From contig CM077649.1 in the NCBI GenBank assembly GCA_039707465.1, positions 17,689,001-17,753,000 of the forward strand: DNA of 64,000 nt, read 5' to 3'. Of this stretch, positions 13,501 through 27,700 are shown one piece after another. The translations under genes and the position numbers were made by a program. This DNA is from Rhabdophis nuchalis (Eukaryota; Chordata; Lepidosauria; Squamata; Natricidae). The first letter of the stretch is position 1. Every line of letters starts with the position of its first letter. The notes beneath the pieces are model-generated. The model was not told where the DNA came from and ran no database searches. It saw only the letters and a list, made by a program, of their open reading frames with translations.

Positions 13501-16500
13501 CAAGTTAAATTTAAAGAAAAATGAAACTGCCCTGCAGAATTAAAATTTGATTTAAACTGCTGATAAGATCCTTTAGATTTCTTACCCAAGACTAAGAGAG
13601 AAATTTCAACTTCCCCTGTTCCTTGTCCTTGTTCTGTAGGTGCACTAATTTCACAGCGATATTTTGCAGAATCCTTTCTAGTCACATTTTTAATATGAAT
13701 GCTTGAGTACAATATTTCAGCTCGATCTTTAAAATTACCTGGAAAACAATAACATTTAGAGAGAGAAATGAGAGGGATGGAGGAAGAGTTGGTAGCAGCA
13801 AGCTAGAGACTCTTGGATGACTGATTTCTATGTAAAACAGGGGTCCCCAACCCCCGGGCCGCGGACCGGTGCCAGTCCGTGGCTTGATAGCAACCAGGCA
13901 TCAGGGCTGGAAAGGAGGAGGAGGGGGCAGCCCCTTGGGCAGAGCGCGCACCGGATGCAGGAGAGCGCAGGTGCGGCCGTTCGCGCCGTTGGAGGCCCTA
14001 GAGCAGGGGTCCCCACCTTTGCAACTTTAAGTCTGAAGGATTTCAGCTCCCAGACTGGGAGCTGAAGTCCTTCAGACTTAAAGTTGCAAAGGTTGGGGAC
14101 CCCTACCCTAGAGCAGTGGTCGGCTCTTTGGCCCCTCGGGTGTGGCTCTTCCTCTCTCCCTCCGTCCCTCCTCCCCCAGGCAGCGGAGGAGCAGGCATGT
14201 CGGCTGGGGGGGCTGCGGCTGCCTCCTCCTCTACGCCAGCCGGTCCGCAGAATTTCCTTTAAAATGAAACCGGTCCCTGGTGCAAAAAAGGTTGGGGACC
14301 CCTGATGTAAAAGATTGATACGAAAGTGGTTTTCTTTTTCAGGGTATAACACACAGTTGCTTTCCATTCCCCAAAGGGACATTTTCTTATGAATTATTTT
14401 AGAGTTTTGTATTTTGGGTTAGCTTTAAAAAAAATAAATTAAAATTTTCAGATCAAACAGATGTAGCTACATTTTTGTTTTTGTTTTTCTCTGCCTGCAG
14501 CTGAGGCAGTGGCTATAGCAATCTTTGTTTGCCACTGTCCACATTTTTTCCCATAAAGGTAGGATCTGTTCAATCCATATTCTATGTTGAGGTGGGGAGG
14601 GTGGCAGGATAGGATCAGGTCCAGGGGTGGGTTCCAGCAGTCACTACTGACGCTTCGCTCATGGGTGCTTGGTGCACATCGCAGTGCAATAAAAATTGTT
14701 CTGCACATGTGCAGAAGCAAAAAACAAGATGGCGGAGAACCAGTTCAGAGGTGTTGCAGACCTGGGTCACTGCTGTTTCCAGCGACCCAGGTCGCCAAAC
14801 CACTACCAGTTCAGCCGAACCAGTTTGAACCTGTAGGAACTCACCACTGAGCAGGACTACATTTTATATTTTCAACAAAATCTTCTTAGGGTGAATATTA
14901 CATCATAATCTTTCTCCAATGTATCCAGACATGTATTTCCGCCATCATTACCAAATCCTCTGCATTTCTCCCATTCTAGAAAAGCCCTTTCCCAAAAGAG
15001 ATTTGCTTAAACCAGGACCCTCAATAACAGTGTTAGAGCATGCAAGCCAAACTTTAATTGCACTGAAGTTGTCTTCACATATGTAAACTGCATACTTATC
15101 TTTTCTGTGTATTCCTCTAAGCCCCTGGAAGCATGCAAATAAAAAAAGTTATATCTGGTTAAGCTCATGTTAGTCAGCAGCCATTTCTCCCAATAATCAT
15201 GGTGACAGTTTGATCAGAATAGCTGCTAAAATCCAAGCTCAAGCCAGGACAGCCGAATTAAGATTTACAGACGGACGAATCATTTATTGAGTGACCAATG
15301 GTTATCTCTCAGCCCAACATCTCTCACAGGATGTGGTGAGGATAAAATGGGGAAAGAATGTATTTCCTTGAAACTCTTAGAAGGGAGATAAAATATAGGA
15401 TATAAAATCTACTGATAACCTTTATTTGACCTCTAACTGATCCTACACTTGGGGTCATTAATGTGCTACAAACAGCACATTAATGCAAAAAACAACCACA
15501 AAATATTTGCTTACCTACAAAGGCACCTCTCAAGTAGACAAATGAGATAGTGGAGCCTTTAATCATTTTCCATTCAATCCTTGCACCAATTTCCTTCTTT
15601 ACATTGTGCTTACAACTCAGATATACCCCTACAGGAAGAGGAGAAAAAGATGATTGTTTTCTCTTTTTCGCTTATATTAAAATCGTACAATGCAAACAAC
15701 CAGCATAACATGAAAACTGATTTCAATATGATTCTGAATGACATTTCACAAATTGTATTTTGAACAGAGATTAGTTACCTGAATGTAACATACCTTCATT
15801 CTCATAATGCCTGAAATACCATGTAATTTGGGTGCCATGTCAATTGACATCAATACCATGTCAATTATAAATGGTGGGTGCATTCTTTCTTAGACCTTGT
15901 TTTAAATTGATACATTTGTCAGTCCTTTTAGTTGTCACAACTATGTCAACTTCCAAGTATAACACATAATGATGGACAAAGTGAGAATAAATCTCAGAAG
16001 TATAAGCAAACCCTCACTTTAACTCAAAGTAGGGAATGGTATCCATTACTGTAGAAGACTGTCAAATTTAAGAATTATTTTATGCATACATACTATAAAA
16101 TGATGGAATGGAACAAATTTTGTCCATCTGTGCATCTGAAGTATACTAACATGGGGTTTACTATGCAACATGTGGGGAAAACTTTGGCTTCGCAGGAAAT
16201 CAACTTTTTCATCTTGCAGAATGCTCATTTTCAATATGCATTAGAATTCCTGAACTTTAGATCACTAGGAATGACCACGCTATCATTTTTCAAAAACACT
16301 TAACCATTTTCAAAAGGCACTGTTCTAAAGAAAGATTTACTGATGAGATGTTATATTCTTAGAAAATATAAACAATGTTATTATAGCAGACTTCTAGAGC
16401 CAAGTAGTGGAAATGGCTAGGCGGTGCTTTTCCTGAAATTTAGTTATCAGGAGGTCAGAGTATTTTATTATAAGAATAAAGGTTATTAATCAAAGCATTT

Positions 16501-19500
16501 TGGTTTGCATAATGTTCTTTTTTCCTATTCTTTTAGTATTTAAAAAAAATGATTGTAGTATGTGCATTAATTATAATGAGGACTGCTGAAATAGAGAATA
16601 TAAAATCTATCATTTCATACGCTCAGGAGGAAAAAACTCATTTTTTTTCACATATCTTCACACAAAAAAAGAAGTGTTTTCAAATTGAATTTCTCATTGG
16701 TATTTCTTAAGAGAAAATAAGGGAAATTAAACAATTTAATGATAATTGAGAGGTATTATATATTAAAAATGAAGCAAAAATGTTTCCAAAGTACACAGTG
16801 ATAAAAAAAAGCAAAATAAACATTTTAAAAAGTGAATTTTGAAATGGGAAATTCACAACAAAAATTTCAAGAAGGAAAGATGGAGACATTTTTAAAGAAA
16901 ACAGACTATTTAAATAAAAAAGAATAAAGTGGTTCAAGGTCCAGGCTTTTAAAATGCTAGGATTTAATGAAATATTTAATATTAATGAATATTAATGAAA
17001 ATATGCTTGAAATGGTTTTTTAAAGTATGCCTGGTCCAGACTCTCATTTATTCCATTGTTCTGCAGACACAAATTGAAGCTCCATATAAATCCTTCATTT
17101 ATATATTCCTATTCAAAGTGTTCCTGCTTGACCTATCATGTGACAAGATGGAATGTATGTTAAAAATGTAATTTATTAATCAGAAGCCCACAGCAAACAT
17201 GATGCATATGGACAAAGGCGAGGATAGGAACTTGTGTTAGAAAGACAGGGCTTCAATAGAACGCTTGCAGAGAAGCCAATATTGCTTCTGTCTTGGATCT
17301 GAAAGAAAAAAAATAATCTGATGTATGAAATTTTATGAAATATTTATCAAATGGCAGAATTTTTTTTTTAAAGGCAGAAATGGATCATAAAGATTCTTTC
17401 CACAAAAAGTTGCAACATGCTAGTTTCTTCTTTGTTCTAATAGCAATTCATCAAGGCGAAATAGAATGGGAAGAGATAATTACATAAATGATTTCTGCTA
17501 ATTCTTCTTGATAGTGCACAATACTGTAAGCAATCCTGAACACGTGCAAGAAATGTTAGATGCTTATTCAGCATGTCAAAATATATCACGTAGATTATAG
17601 TAATAATCCCAAATTAAGCACATTCAAAAATTTGGTGAAAACAAACAAATTTTCAAATGGAAGTTGCAGGTAATTTCCCCAAATATCAATACACCCACTG
17701 CAATGTATGGGATTATGTATTCTGTGAATACATTTATTATCATTGTTTTAGAAAGATTTGAACAAGCAGTAACATAATTTACATACTGGTAATAGCTGTG
17801 AATAATAATTTAAAAAATATATCCAAGATTAGTGCTATGAATGCTTTCAACTAGATTGAATTATATTTGTAATTTTCTCCTATGTGACATAATACATTTT
17901 TCAGTTTAGCTGGATCGCTTATGAGAAAAGTTAAAGAACATTTGAAATAAGTATATTAATCAAGTAACTAAATGACTCTGGGTGGATATTTTATGTTTCT
18001 ACAACCTACTATACTTTAATGCCTTCTTCACTCTTAACCTTGCTTCTGCTTTTCTGTGCTTTCAATATACTGTAAACGTTTTACACACACCAGTGGTGGG
18101 TTTCAAAACTTTTTAGAACCTCTTCTGTAGGTGTGGCCTGCTTTGTGGGAGTGGCTTGCCAGCCATGTGACTGGGTGGGAGTGACTTGGCAGTTATGTGA
18201 CTGGGTGGGCGTGGCCAACTTGTAAAATGTGGTGAAATTTACTTAACAACGCTCTTGCTTAGCAACCAAAATGTTGGCTCAGAAACTCTAGCATTTGAAG
18301 CACGCAAGTCTTAAAGCTGTCAAGTTACAAGACCCTTGCACCCCTAACCCTTTAGAAAAAAAACCCCCAGGGGTGTTCAAACTTGACAACTTTAAGACTT
18401 GTGAACTTCGACTCCCAGAATTCCTCCTCTCGCTCTTCCTCTTGATGATGTGTGGACGGGTGGGGGGAGGGAGCTGGAACCGGTTCTAAACGGCACTGTA
18501 GATTTGTGGAACCTCTTCTATAGAAGAGGTTAGAACTGGCAGGAACCCACCCTTGTATAAAATAGACATACTATACCTTCAAATTCTCTTGCTGTGACAT
18601 GTTTATTGTCTGAGTACACAGTGATTCCATATGTTTTATAGTCTGAAAAGAAAGAAAACTTACATTAAAATATTATTTTTATACTGAAACAAACCAAAAA
18701 ACCTTCTCTTTTCTTGGCAATAATACTCTCAAATTGCTTGGTGTCATTTATGGTAAACCTATGGATTTCTAGGAGGAATCAAGGGTTTAGATTTTTAATT
18801 TGTGTGTGTGTGTATTTATACACCTACACACCTACATACAAATTTATCTGCTCTTTTTTGAAACTAGGTTTCATGTTATATAGAAAGGTGTGTTTCTTGT
18901 AATAATTTTATGTTAGAAGCAACTCTGTTTATAATTTGAAATTACATCAATTTTCTTCTTTCATTTAAAATGTTGAATTTGCTCTTTGTCAGAATAACTA
19001 GGTTTCATTTTGCAAAAGTACTTTAAATACTTTAGATAAAAAGGTACATTATTATTTTCACGATTAGGAAACACAAAAGAAGAACTGATAAACTTCCAAG
19101 AGGGAGAGAGAGAGAGAGTATACTAGAGATAGAGATAGATTTATTTTTAATGGCATAGCTTCTAAACAATTTTTAAAGTAAAATATTCACTCGTATCAAA
19201 AACCATTGCCCAACTGAGACAACACGTATAATACAGAGGATCATATTTCTGTTTCATCACAGGGAATCCACAAATAGAACCCAACTACTTTCATGCAGTT
19301 GCTTCCTCTATGCACATCATGGGACAGGAAGGGACTTTGGAGGTCTTCTAGTCTAACCGCCTGCCCAAGACAGGAGCCCTTACACTATCTGAGACAAATG
19401 GTTGTAAAATCTTTTCTTTAAAATCTCCAGCAAGGGAGTACCCATAAGTGTGGGAGACAATTGTCAAATTTATTACTCATTCTCAGTGTCAGAAATTCCT

Positions 19501-22500
19501 CCTTATTTCCAAGTTAAATCTCTCATTCTTCTTGTCCTGCCCTTGGGTGCTATGGAGAATACATCAACCCTTTCTTCCCTTTCAATTACTATGAAATAAA
19601 TGAACGGATTCTGAAAATTAGATACAATCAACATTGTTTTTGGTGCATAAGAATGTCTACAAGAAATACCACTTGCCTGCAAGCAACAACCGGAAGAACC
19701 ACAAAATAGACAAATAGAACACGAAGAAGCTAAAGTTGCTCTGACACTTTAGAATTTACACAGATGAGTATCTGTACACAACACCCCAGACATAGCAGTT
19801 GTTGATAAGACATACAAAAAAAATGGACAGTGGATGTGGCAGTACCTGGAGGCAGTGGAGTAGAAGAGAAAGCATAGAAAAAACTGAGAAAATAATACAA
19901 TATAAAGACCTGCAAATAAAAGTAGAATAATTGTGCTTTGCTGGCTGGAGAATTCTGGGAGCTGAAGTCCTTCAGACTTAAAGTTGCAAAGGTTGGAGAC
20001 CCCTGATCTAGGGCATCAATTGAACAGCATTGGTATTGACAAAATCCCCATTAATCAATTGCAAAAGGCAGCTTGACTTGGAATGCTTATCTCCTGTGAT
20101 GACACTTTAATACCATCGAACAAAATCAATTGTTATTGTTTAGATTGGATTTATGTCCACGTTTGAGTCCTTCCGAACAACTGGAACAGGCAAATAATTT
20201 TGTTTGATGGTATTAAAGGTTTCATCATATTTATTATTTTTTTAATACTGTTGTGTGCCACTAACAGTAACTTGTTTGTAACCTGTATTTTGACAAATAA
20301 ATAAACATTGAGTTACATAGGGCAAACAGTAGATATGACATTTAACCACTGCTATTATATTCTGTATGTAGATCGAGATCTTGGACTCATTATATATATA
20401 AATGCCAATTTAAAAAGATATAAAACAATCTTATAGCATTCATCTATATGAATCATTTATTATTCTGTTTTAACTTAGATTCTGTCAATCAAGCTAAATT
20501 TGGGGTTTTCTCATACTACAATGGAGAAAATATAATGAAATATAGTATAAAAAATTTCCATCCATATAAATATGGTCCATTTTGTGAACCTCATTGTTGC
20601 GTGTTTCCTTTTTCCAAAGGAGAAAAAATATTTATATAAACCCTTTCACCTTATGTTATTTGGAAAGATCTTTCATAACCATGGACAAGTTCCAAAACAT
20701 CTAACCACAATCACTTTCAAAACTGTGACTAGAAAAAAGTGAGTTCAATGTTCAGTATTCAGATTAAAATTAATAGAAAAAATGAACATAGTTTTAAATT
20801 TTAGTGAGCATCACTTACACAAAGATCCTCAAAAATTCAGAATTATAATCTAATTTTTAGTAACCAAAAATAATTAGGACATTTCTTGAAAATCTTTAAT
20901 GCTATGTCTTCCAAGTCTGTTTATGAATATTATAAGTTTTAAATAGTTTTTAAAGTTCTTTTAATAGTTCTTTTGATAATGCAAAGAGTAAATGCAGCAA
21001 TAGTTTAAAAAAAAATCTGAACATTTTTCTGCCAATCCTGATCTCCTGAAAATGAACAGGAAAATAAATTAAACAGATTAGCATTACAGAAAAATAATAG
21101 CATTACAGAATAGCATTACAGAAAACTGTGTAGAGTTTATGACAAAAACAACAAAATTGTGGGAAAGGTTACTAGTTGATAAAACACATATATTACAATA
21201 TCGTTTCTCAACATTTCATTCAGGTAGGTAGATGAATATTATTATTCTGTCATTTGGGGGTGTGGCGTTATTGTTTACCTAACTCTTGACAATGGGAAGC
21301 TATATGTGATAGATTCTCTCTGATGAACAGCTGAGTAAACACACATACATGCATACTTTTATAGTAAAAATTTAAAATGCCTAAAAGTATGCATTTTTTT
21401 CATTTTAAAGTGTACAAGTAAATACATCTTAAGATGTTTTTAGAATATCTCACATCAATTGTATCCAATGATATGTGTGAGAACACTGTGGTGGGATTCA
21501 GCCAATTTGCAATCCCATATCCTGGAACAACGCTCTCTACATGGGGCTCCCCTTGAGGTGCACTCGAAGGTTGCAGTTGGTTCAGAATGCGGCTGCGCGG
21601 GTAATTATGGGTGCCGCAAGGCAATCCCACATAACACCTCTCCTGCGCGAGCTGCACTGGCTACATGTGGCCTTTCGGGTGCGCTTCAAGGTGCTGACGA
21701 CCATCTTCAAAGCACTCCATGGCTCGGGGCCTAGCTATATTCGCGACCACCTCCTGCCCCATACATCCCTTCGACCGATCCGCTCCCACAGAGAGGGCCT
21801 TCTCAGGGTACCGTCGGCCGGGCAATGCCGGTTGGCGGTGCCCTGGGGAAGAGCCTTCTCTGTGGCGAGCCCTGCCCTCTGGAACGACCTTCCCCCCGAT
21901 CTACGCACCATCGTGGACCTCTGCCTTTTCCGCCAATGTCTTAAAACCTATTTATTTCAACAAGCCGGCCTAGCATAAACCCTGTTTCTGACTTTTATAG
22001 GGATAATTTTAAATCTTAAGAGTCTTATTAATTTTAGCACAGGGAATATTTAATTAGTTTTTAACAATTTTGTATTTTTGTATGATTTTAATGATGCCTG
22101 TGCGCCACCCTGGGTCCTTTTTTAGGAGAAGGGCGAGGTATAAATTTAATAAAATAAAATAAATAAAATAAAATAAATAAATATGGAAGCATTGAGGTAG
22201 AAGAGATCTGAAACTTCTGAAAGGAGCTGCTAAGCAATCCCAGAAAATATATTGTCCCAAACACTTTGAAGTACCTTTATGGAATTGAATCCAAAGCATT
22301 AGATAGATCATACTAATATCAACACAAACACATATAGAGGTATGAACAAATCTAAATATGGGATACCTAAATTTGTTCCCTATTATTTCAGGCAGAATGA
22401 AATAGCCATTGTATCAGTAGAGTGAATACAGCTGCTAAATAGGTCCGTAATTACTTTCTCACTTTTACTTTGCCAGTTACAGTGTTACTATTATCCAAAA

Positions 22501-24737
22501 AGGACCACAGTGTAAATTTTATTTTCCTTGCTTATACATGATCTCTTAAGCAAAGGATAAAATAGTTATTCTATCAGCAGAATTTTTATTGTATAAATTG
22601 AAAGCCACATTTAGATCAACGTACTTTATACAGTATTTATGGATTGCCCTATTTTGTACAGATGTTTGTTTGATAATAGATGTTTTGGAAAATGCATTCT
22701 TCACAGAATGAAACTACATAAAAATTGTCATAATTAATAATAATAATAATTTATTAAATTTATAGACGGCCCCCTCTCCCCGAAGGGACTCGGGGCGGTG
22801 TACAGGAAAAATTAAAAAACATCTAAAAGCATACAATACTTACATAATTAAAATCGAATTAAATAACCCTGTACTAAAATTTGTGAACATTAAAAATATA
22901 TCCCATCAAAACCAAATAAACAATTTAAATTACAGACTGGGGCGAGGAGCATAAATTAGGCCAAGCCGGCCTGATAGAACAGATAAGTTTTGACTTTTTG
23001 GCGGAAGGAGCGGAGGTCCGTGGTAGTTCTAATATCGGGGGGGGGGGTAGGTCGTTCCAGAGGGTCGGGCCCATCACAGAGAAGGCCCTTCCCCAGGGAG
23101 TCGCCCGCTGGCACTGCCTAGTGGACGGCACCCGGAGAAGTCCCTCTCTGTGGGAGCGAATCGGCCGAAGGAATGTATGGGTCATGACTAGTCTTTACAT
23201 TCATTCCCATGGTTCTTTTCCATATATTATCACTTCAACTGCATTTTTAACTAGATTAAATATGCATTGGAAGTGTGATTTAATCATCAGACTGCCCCCC
23301 CCCACCCCCACCCCCGCACATTTTAAGTAGGATTGATTTAGTGCAAGCCATTAGTATTTCACACAAGGGTAAGGCAGGGAATGGAGAACGGATACAGAAA
23401 TCCGTTGGTGAAGAATTTCTCACATCATAGCACAAGTAGACTCCTATTTAGACATGCGCGTGCACAAACACACTTCATAATAAACACTACAAATGCTTCC
23501 ACAGAGGCCCAGTGTTCTTTATTTGAACATGTTGTCATCCGTCCAGCTGCAGTGCTGTCCTCCAATGCAGCTTGCAGTCTTGAGAACCAAATAGCATTCA
23601 GAAAATTGTTGCTATTCTCTACACATTTCCACCAATGCTAGCAGTGGTGAGCAGTTCCCAGGCCTCTACCACCTTTTGGTGATACTACTAAAGCTGCTTG
23701 TCTTTTAATTGCAACATGTTTAATTTCTGAAAATGAAGTCCTCCTTCCTATTGCTTACCAGCTACAGCAGTTAGATATCATAAAAGCAGGATTTTTTCTT
23801 TGAAATCTTTTTTTCATCTTAAAACCATCCTCTCTACTCTTCACCAGTTCTTCCCTTTTTATTTTTGTAATGCCACTTTTCAACACCCTTTGACCTTCTC
23901 TAACCCTTTTGTCATTTTCACTTTTTCCACTAAAAGCAATGACTGATACCCACAGTAAAAGCCTGCCTTGGTCATGTTAGAATGTTAGTACCTTGTTACT
24001 TCAAGGTTAGCATTTTGCTTCTAAAACTGCCAGCAAAATGTGCATGCGTGTGTGTGTTAGGTTTTTTGAGCTGATAAATAAATAAACAAGGAGATCTAAT
24101 TCGAGCTATTTAGCTCTCATCAGCTAGCCATACCCTTACTGGGATTCGAACCAGGGAGGTATTACATGTGAGGCAGCTGTAATTGCCACCAGACCACTCG
24201 TTCTATCCTGATCAGCTGAGACAGGGGAAATAAGTATATGCTTGTGTCACAACACGCTGGTAATCCCCAATTAAGGGAGGAATCATACTGCTTTCCTTTT
24301 CTGCCTTTTGGCTCATCACCAGAGACCATCTAGACAGAAAGCCATTAGTTTCGTTGTGTCTTTTTATATATATGTGTGTGTTAGGTTTTTTGAGCTGATA
24401 AATAAATAAAAAGGGAGACCAGGATAGATCTATTTCAAGCAATTTAACTCTCATCAGCTAGCCATACCCTTACTGGGATACGAACCAGGGAAGTATTACA
24501 TGTGAGGCAGCTGTAATTGCCACCAGACGGTTCGAATCCCAGTAAGGGTATGGCTAGCTGATGAGAGCTAAATAGCTCGAAATAGATCTATCCTAGTCTC
24601 CCCGATTTATTTATTGATCAGCTCAAAAAACCTAACACACACATATATATAAAAGACACAACGAAACTAATAGCTTTCTGTCTAGATGGTCTCTGGTGAT
24701 GAGCTTCCTCCCTTAATTGGGGCTTACCAGGGTGTTG

Positions 24738-24775
<38 letters not shown>

Positions 24776-27700
24776 GAAAATGAAACTTCCCCCCCCCCCA
24801 AAAGTAAATGAAGGTCAGTGGAATTCTTGCAGTTAAATAGTCAAAAGAAGTCCTGACTTTCACTTTACAATCATTTTGTAAAGTGGCAATGTACCTGCAA
24901 ACAGGTAGCTCCTTTCTATAGGTCTTTACAAAGCCTAAGCACGTGAAAGCCTGCAGAGAGCTTAACAGATAGATAACAGAACTATGGCACCTGTCTTCTC
25001 ATAATGAAATTACAAACAAATAGCAACGAGACATTCTAGAGGAATTTTAAAGAACCAAATCATTAGATAGGGAGAAAAAACAGTTCAGAGAAGACAATTT
25101 TCAGACAACTACACATTTCTGAAACAGTAAACATATAGTAGCCCTTTTAAGTTTTTTAGACTTCTATTTAAAAAAATAATTACTACATAGACATTATTCA
25201 AAAATGGACTTTACATTGTACAGAAATTAAACATGTTTAACTGGTGGAAAACTTGTAATTGACCTCTACCCCTTGCTTTTTCTGTGTACTTGTAACGCCA
25301 TGATTTCAATCCTTCCAATATAAATTTATCTGACATAATCACATCAATGTTAAGCTAACAAAGTGTAATGTATAATTTTAGCATGGCTATAGCTTAGCAT
25401 ATATGCTATGTTTTAGCATGGAAATATGGTCCTTTATATTTCATTGTAAACTATTTTGACAGCTGTGCATTCCAGCTTCACTTATCTATAATCAACACAT
25501 TGTTTGGGTGTGGTGATTTCTATTCCATTATTGTTTTTTAAGTGTTTTAGTTTTCAATAGCTATCTCCATTTTATGAACATCAAAATACTACAAACCAAT
25601 ATTTTGAAATAGCTGATAAAATTTGTTTCAAGAAGAATTCTGTGACATTTTTAACTGTTTAACCAGACTTGCTCAGAAATTTACAGTGAGTTTTATAGCA
25701 ACATTTTCAGTACTATTACTATTTATTATATTTGTGTACCGTCCTTCTCCCTTGCGGGACTCAGGGCGGTGAACAGGCATAATAAAACCACAAAACATCA
25801 ATATACAATATACAAAATGCTTTAAAAATCAATTAAATTTAGGGCCTGTTCTAAAACCAGGTAAAATTCTCTGATAAAATCGATTAAAATCGATTAAAAA
25901 CTACACCAGGCCGGCCGCACGGAATAAGTGTGTTTTCAAGGCCCGACGGAAGAGGCGTAGGTCAGTGATCGTACGAAGGTCAGAGGGTAGGTCGTTCCAG
26001 AGGGCAGGAGCTGCCACAGAGAAGGCTCTCCCCCTGGGGGTCCCCAGCTGACATTGTTTGGCCTATGGTACCCTGAGGAGGCCTTCTCTGTAGGAGCGAA
26101 CTGGTCGGTGGGAGGTATTCGGTAGCAGGATGCGGTCCTGCAGTAATATCCATGCCAACACTGAAAAACTAGCAAATGTAAACTAAACAAAGATAATTGT
26201 ACATGCATCTATGAATAGCAGGTACTTCATATAAACCAGAAAAGGACTACCTTGTCCTTCATGTGTCAAATATCTTTACAAACAAGATAGATGAATAGGT
26301 ACCGATAAAGCTGATCAAATTTGCACAAGGCAGCACACTGAAAGGAACAACATTTAAAACAATAAGTAGAACAGAGCCAAAACTAACAAGATGTATTTCT
26401 ATGCAATTTTGCATATTAGTGGGGTATCACATGCATGTTATTGGGCAGAAGATTTGTTGATTGTACTGTAGTCCATAAGAAGACAATTAAGGAATTGGCA
26501 AAGCACAAGCTAAATATTAATTCAGAGCAGCAGCATTGAAGTATAAGAAATTCTACTCATCATCAATAGGATAGGTAGCATCTATTCTGACATGAAGACA
26601 CATTCTTGAATAGCAATGACCTACAGTGGAAAAAGGGGCAGCTAAGAGGAAATGTTAAACACTTTTAAAGATATCTGATGGACCATCACTTAATTGATGG
26701 ACAGATCAACAGGTTTGTTGATACCCCACTAAAACGCAAACTTTTATCCTGCTCCGGAATTCTAGGGTTGTAAACTTTATCGCAAGCCTGCCTTAAGAGC
26801 TCATCTTAGGTAGTTGGTTAACACAGTCAGCCTCGCGGCCACCTCTCTGGCAGCCAAGACAAATTCTGCAGCCTGCCTTGCAAAGGTATCTTCCCACCTT
26901 CAAAGCACCGCGAAAGGATGGAGCCTCATCAACATGCTGAGGAATGTTTCCCTCCCAGGTCGTCTTGGGCCAGCCTTGACGGACACAAAACGCTCCATCG
27001 CAGGGGTCTCCAACCTTTGCAACTTTAAATCTGAAGGACTTCAGCTCCCAGACTTCTCCAGCCAGCAAAGCTAAGGCAGGGGTCTCCAACCTTTGCAACT
27101 TTAAGTCTGAAGGACTTCAGCTCCCAGACTTCTCCAGCCAGCAAAGCTAAGGCAGGGGTCTCCAACCTTTGCAACTTTAAGTCTGAAGGACTTCAGCTCC
27201 CAGATTTCTCCAGCCAGCTTTGCTTCGTCTTGAGCCAGCCTTGACAGACACAAAACGCTCCATCGCAGGGGTCTCCAACCTTTGCAACTTTAAGTCTGGG
27301 AGCTGAAGTCCTTCAGACTTAAAGTTGCAAAGGTTGGAGACTCCTGCTCCATCGAATCGGTGGTTTTTTGTTTAAGGGAGGAAAACCAAAAAAAAACCCA
27401 TAAACCCTCTGCAGCTTTCCAGCCAAAACAAGCCAAGGAACTTTTTTTGGGGGGGGGAGTCGCCTCAGAAAGCGCCCTCGGTTCCTCCCGGGTCCCCGCA
27501 CCGTCAGGAACCCCACCCCGACCGACTCAGCTCCCCAAGTCGCTGCCGGGAGAAGCGCACGCCTCTGGGCAGCCAAGGCCAAGCTCGCCTTCCTTGCCAA
27601 GCTTGCTAATCAAATCAAAGCGAGCCGTGGGTGGGGAAGGGGCGGCCAGGAGCCCTGTCTCCCCTCCTTTCCCCCCCCCTCCTTCTTCGCAAGCAGCCCA

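Larger units (their letters stand above)
24027..24742. repeat. Inverted cluster of tRNA-headed, hammerhead-bearing repeats
   Basis: Three related units. Copy A (about 24027-24210, minus), copy B (about 24365-24528, minus) and copy C (24529 to about 24660, plus). B plus its downstream sequence and C plus its downstream sequence form an inverted repeat of over 200 bp per arm (about 24245-24486 versus 24529-24742). Each unit reads tRNA-like head, B box (GGTTCGAATCC at 24529-24539; inverted at 24142-24152), hammerhead motif, then TTTATTTATT and AAAAAACCTAACACAC. A CA microsatellite follows at 24739-24774. The element class (SINE or Penelope-like) is unresolved. Confidence 0.7.

Noticed and set aside
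24529..24550. Possible tRNA gene from the perfect B box
   Set aside because: The flanking sequence does not fold into a cloverleaf and the head is truncated in this copy; it is a tRNA-derived repeat.
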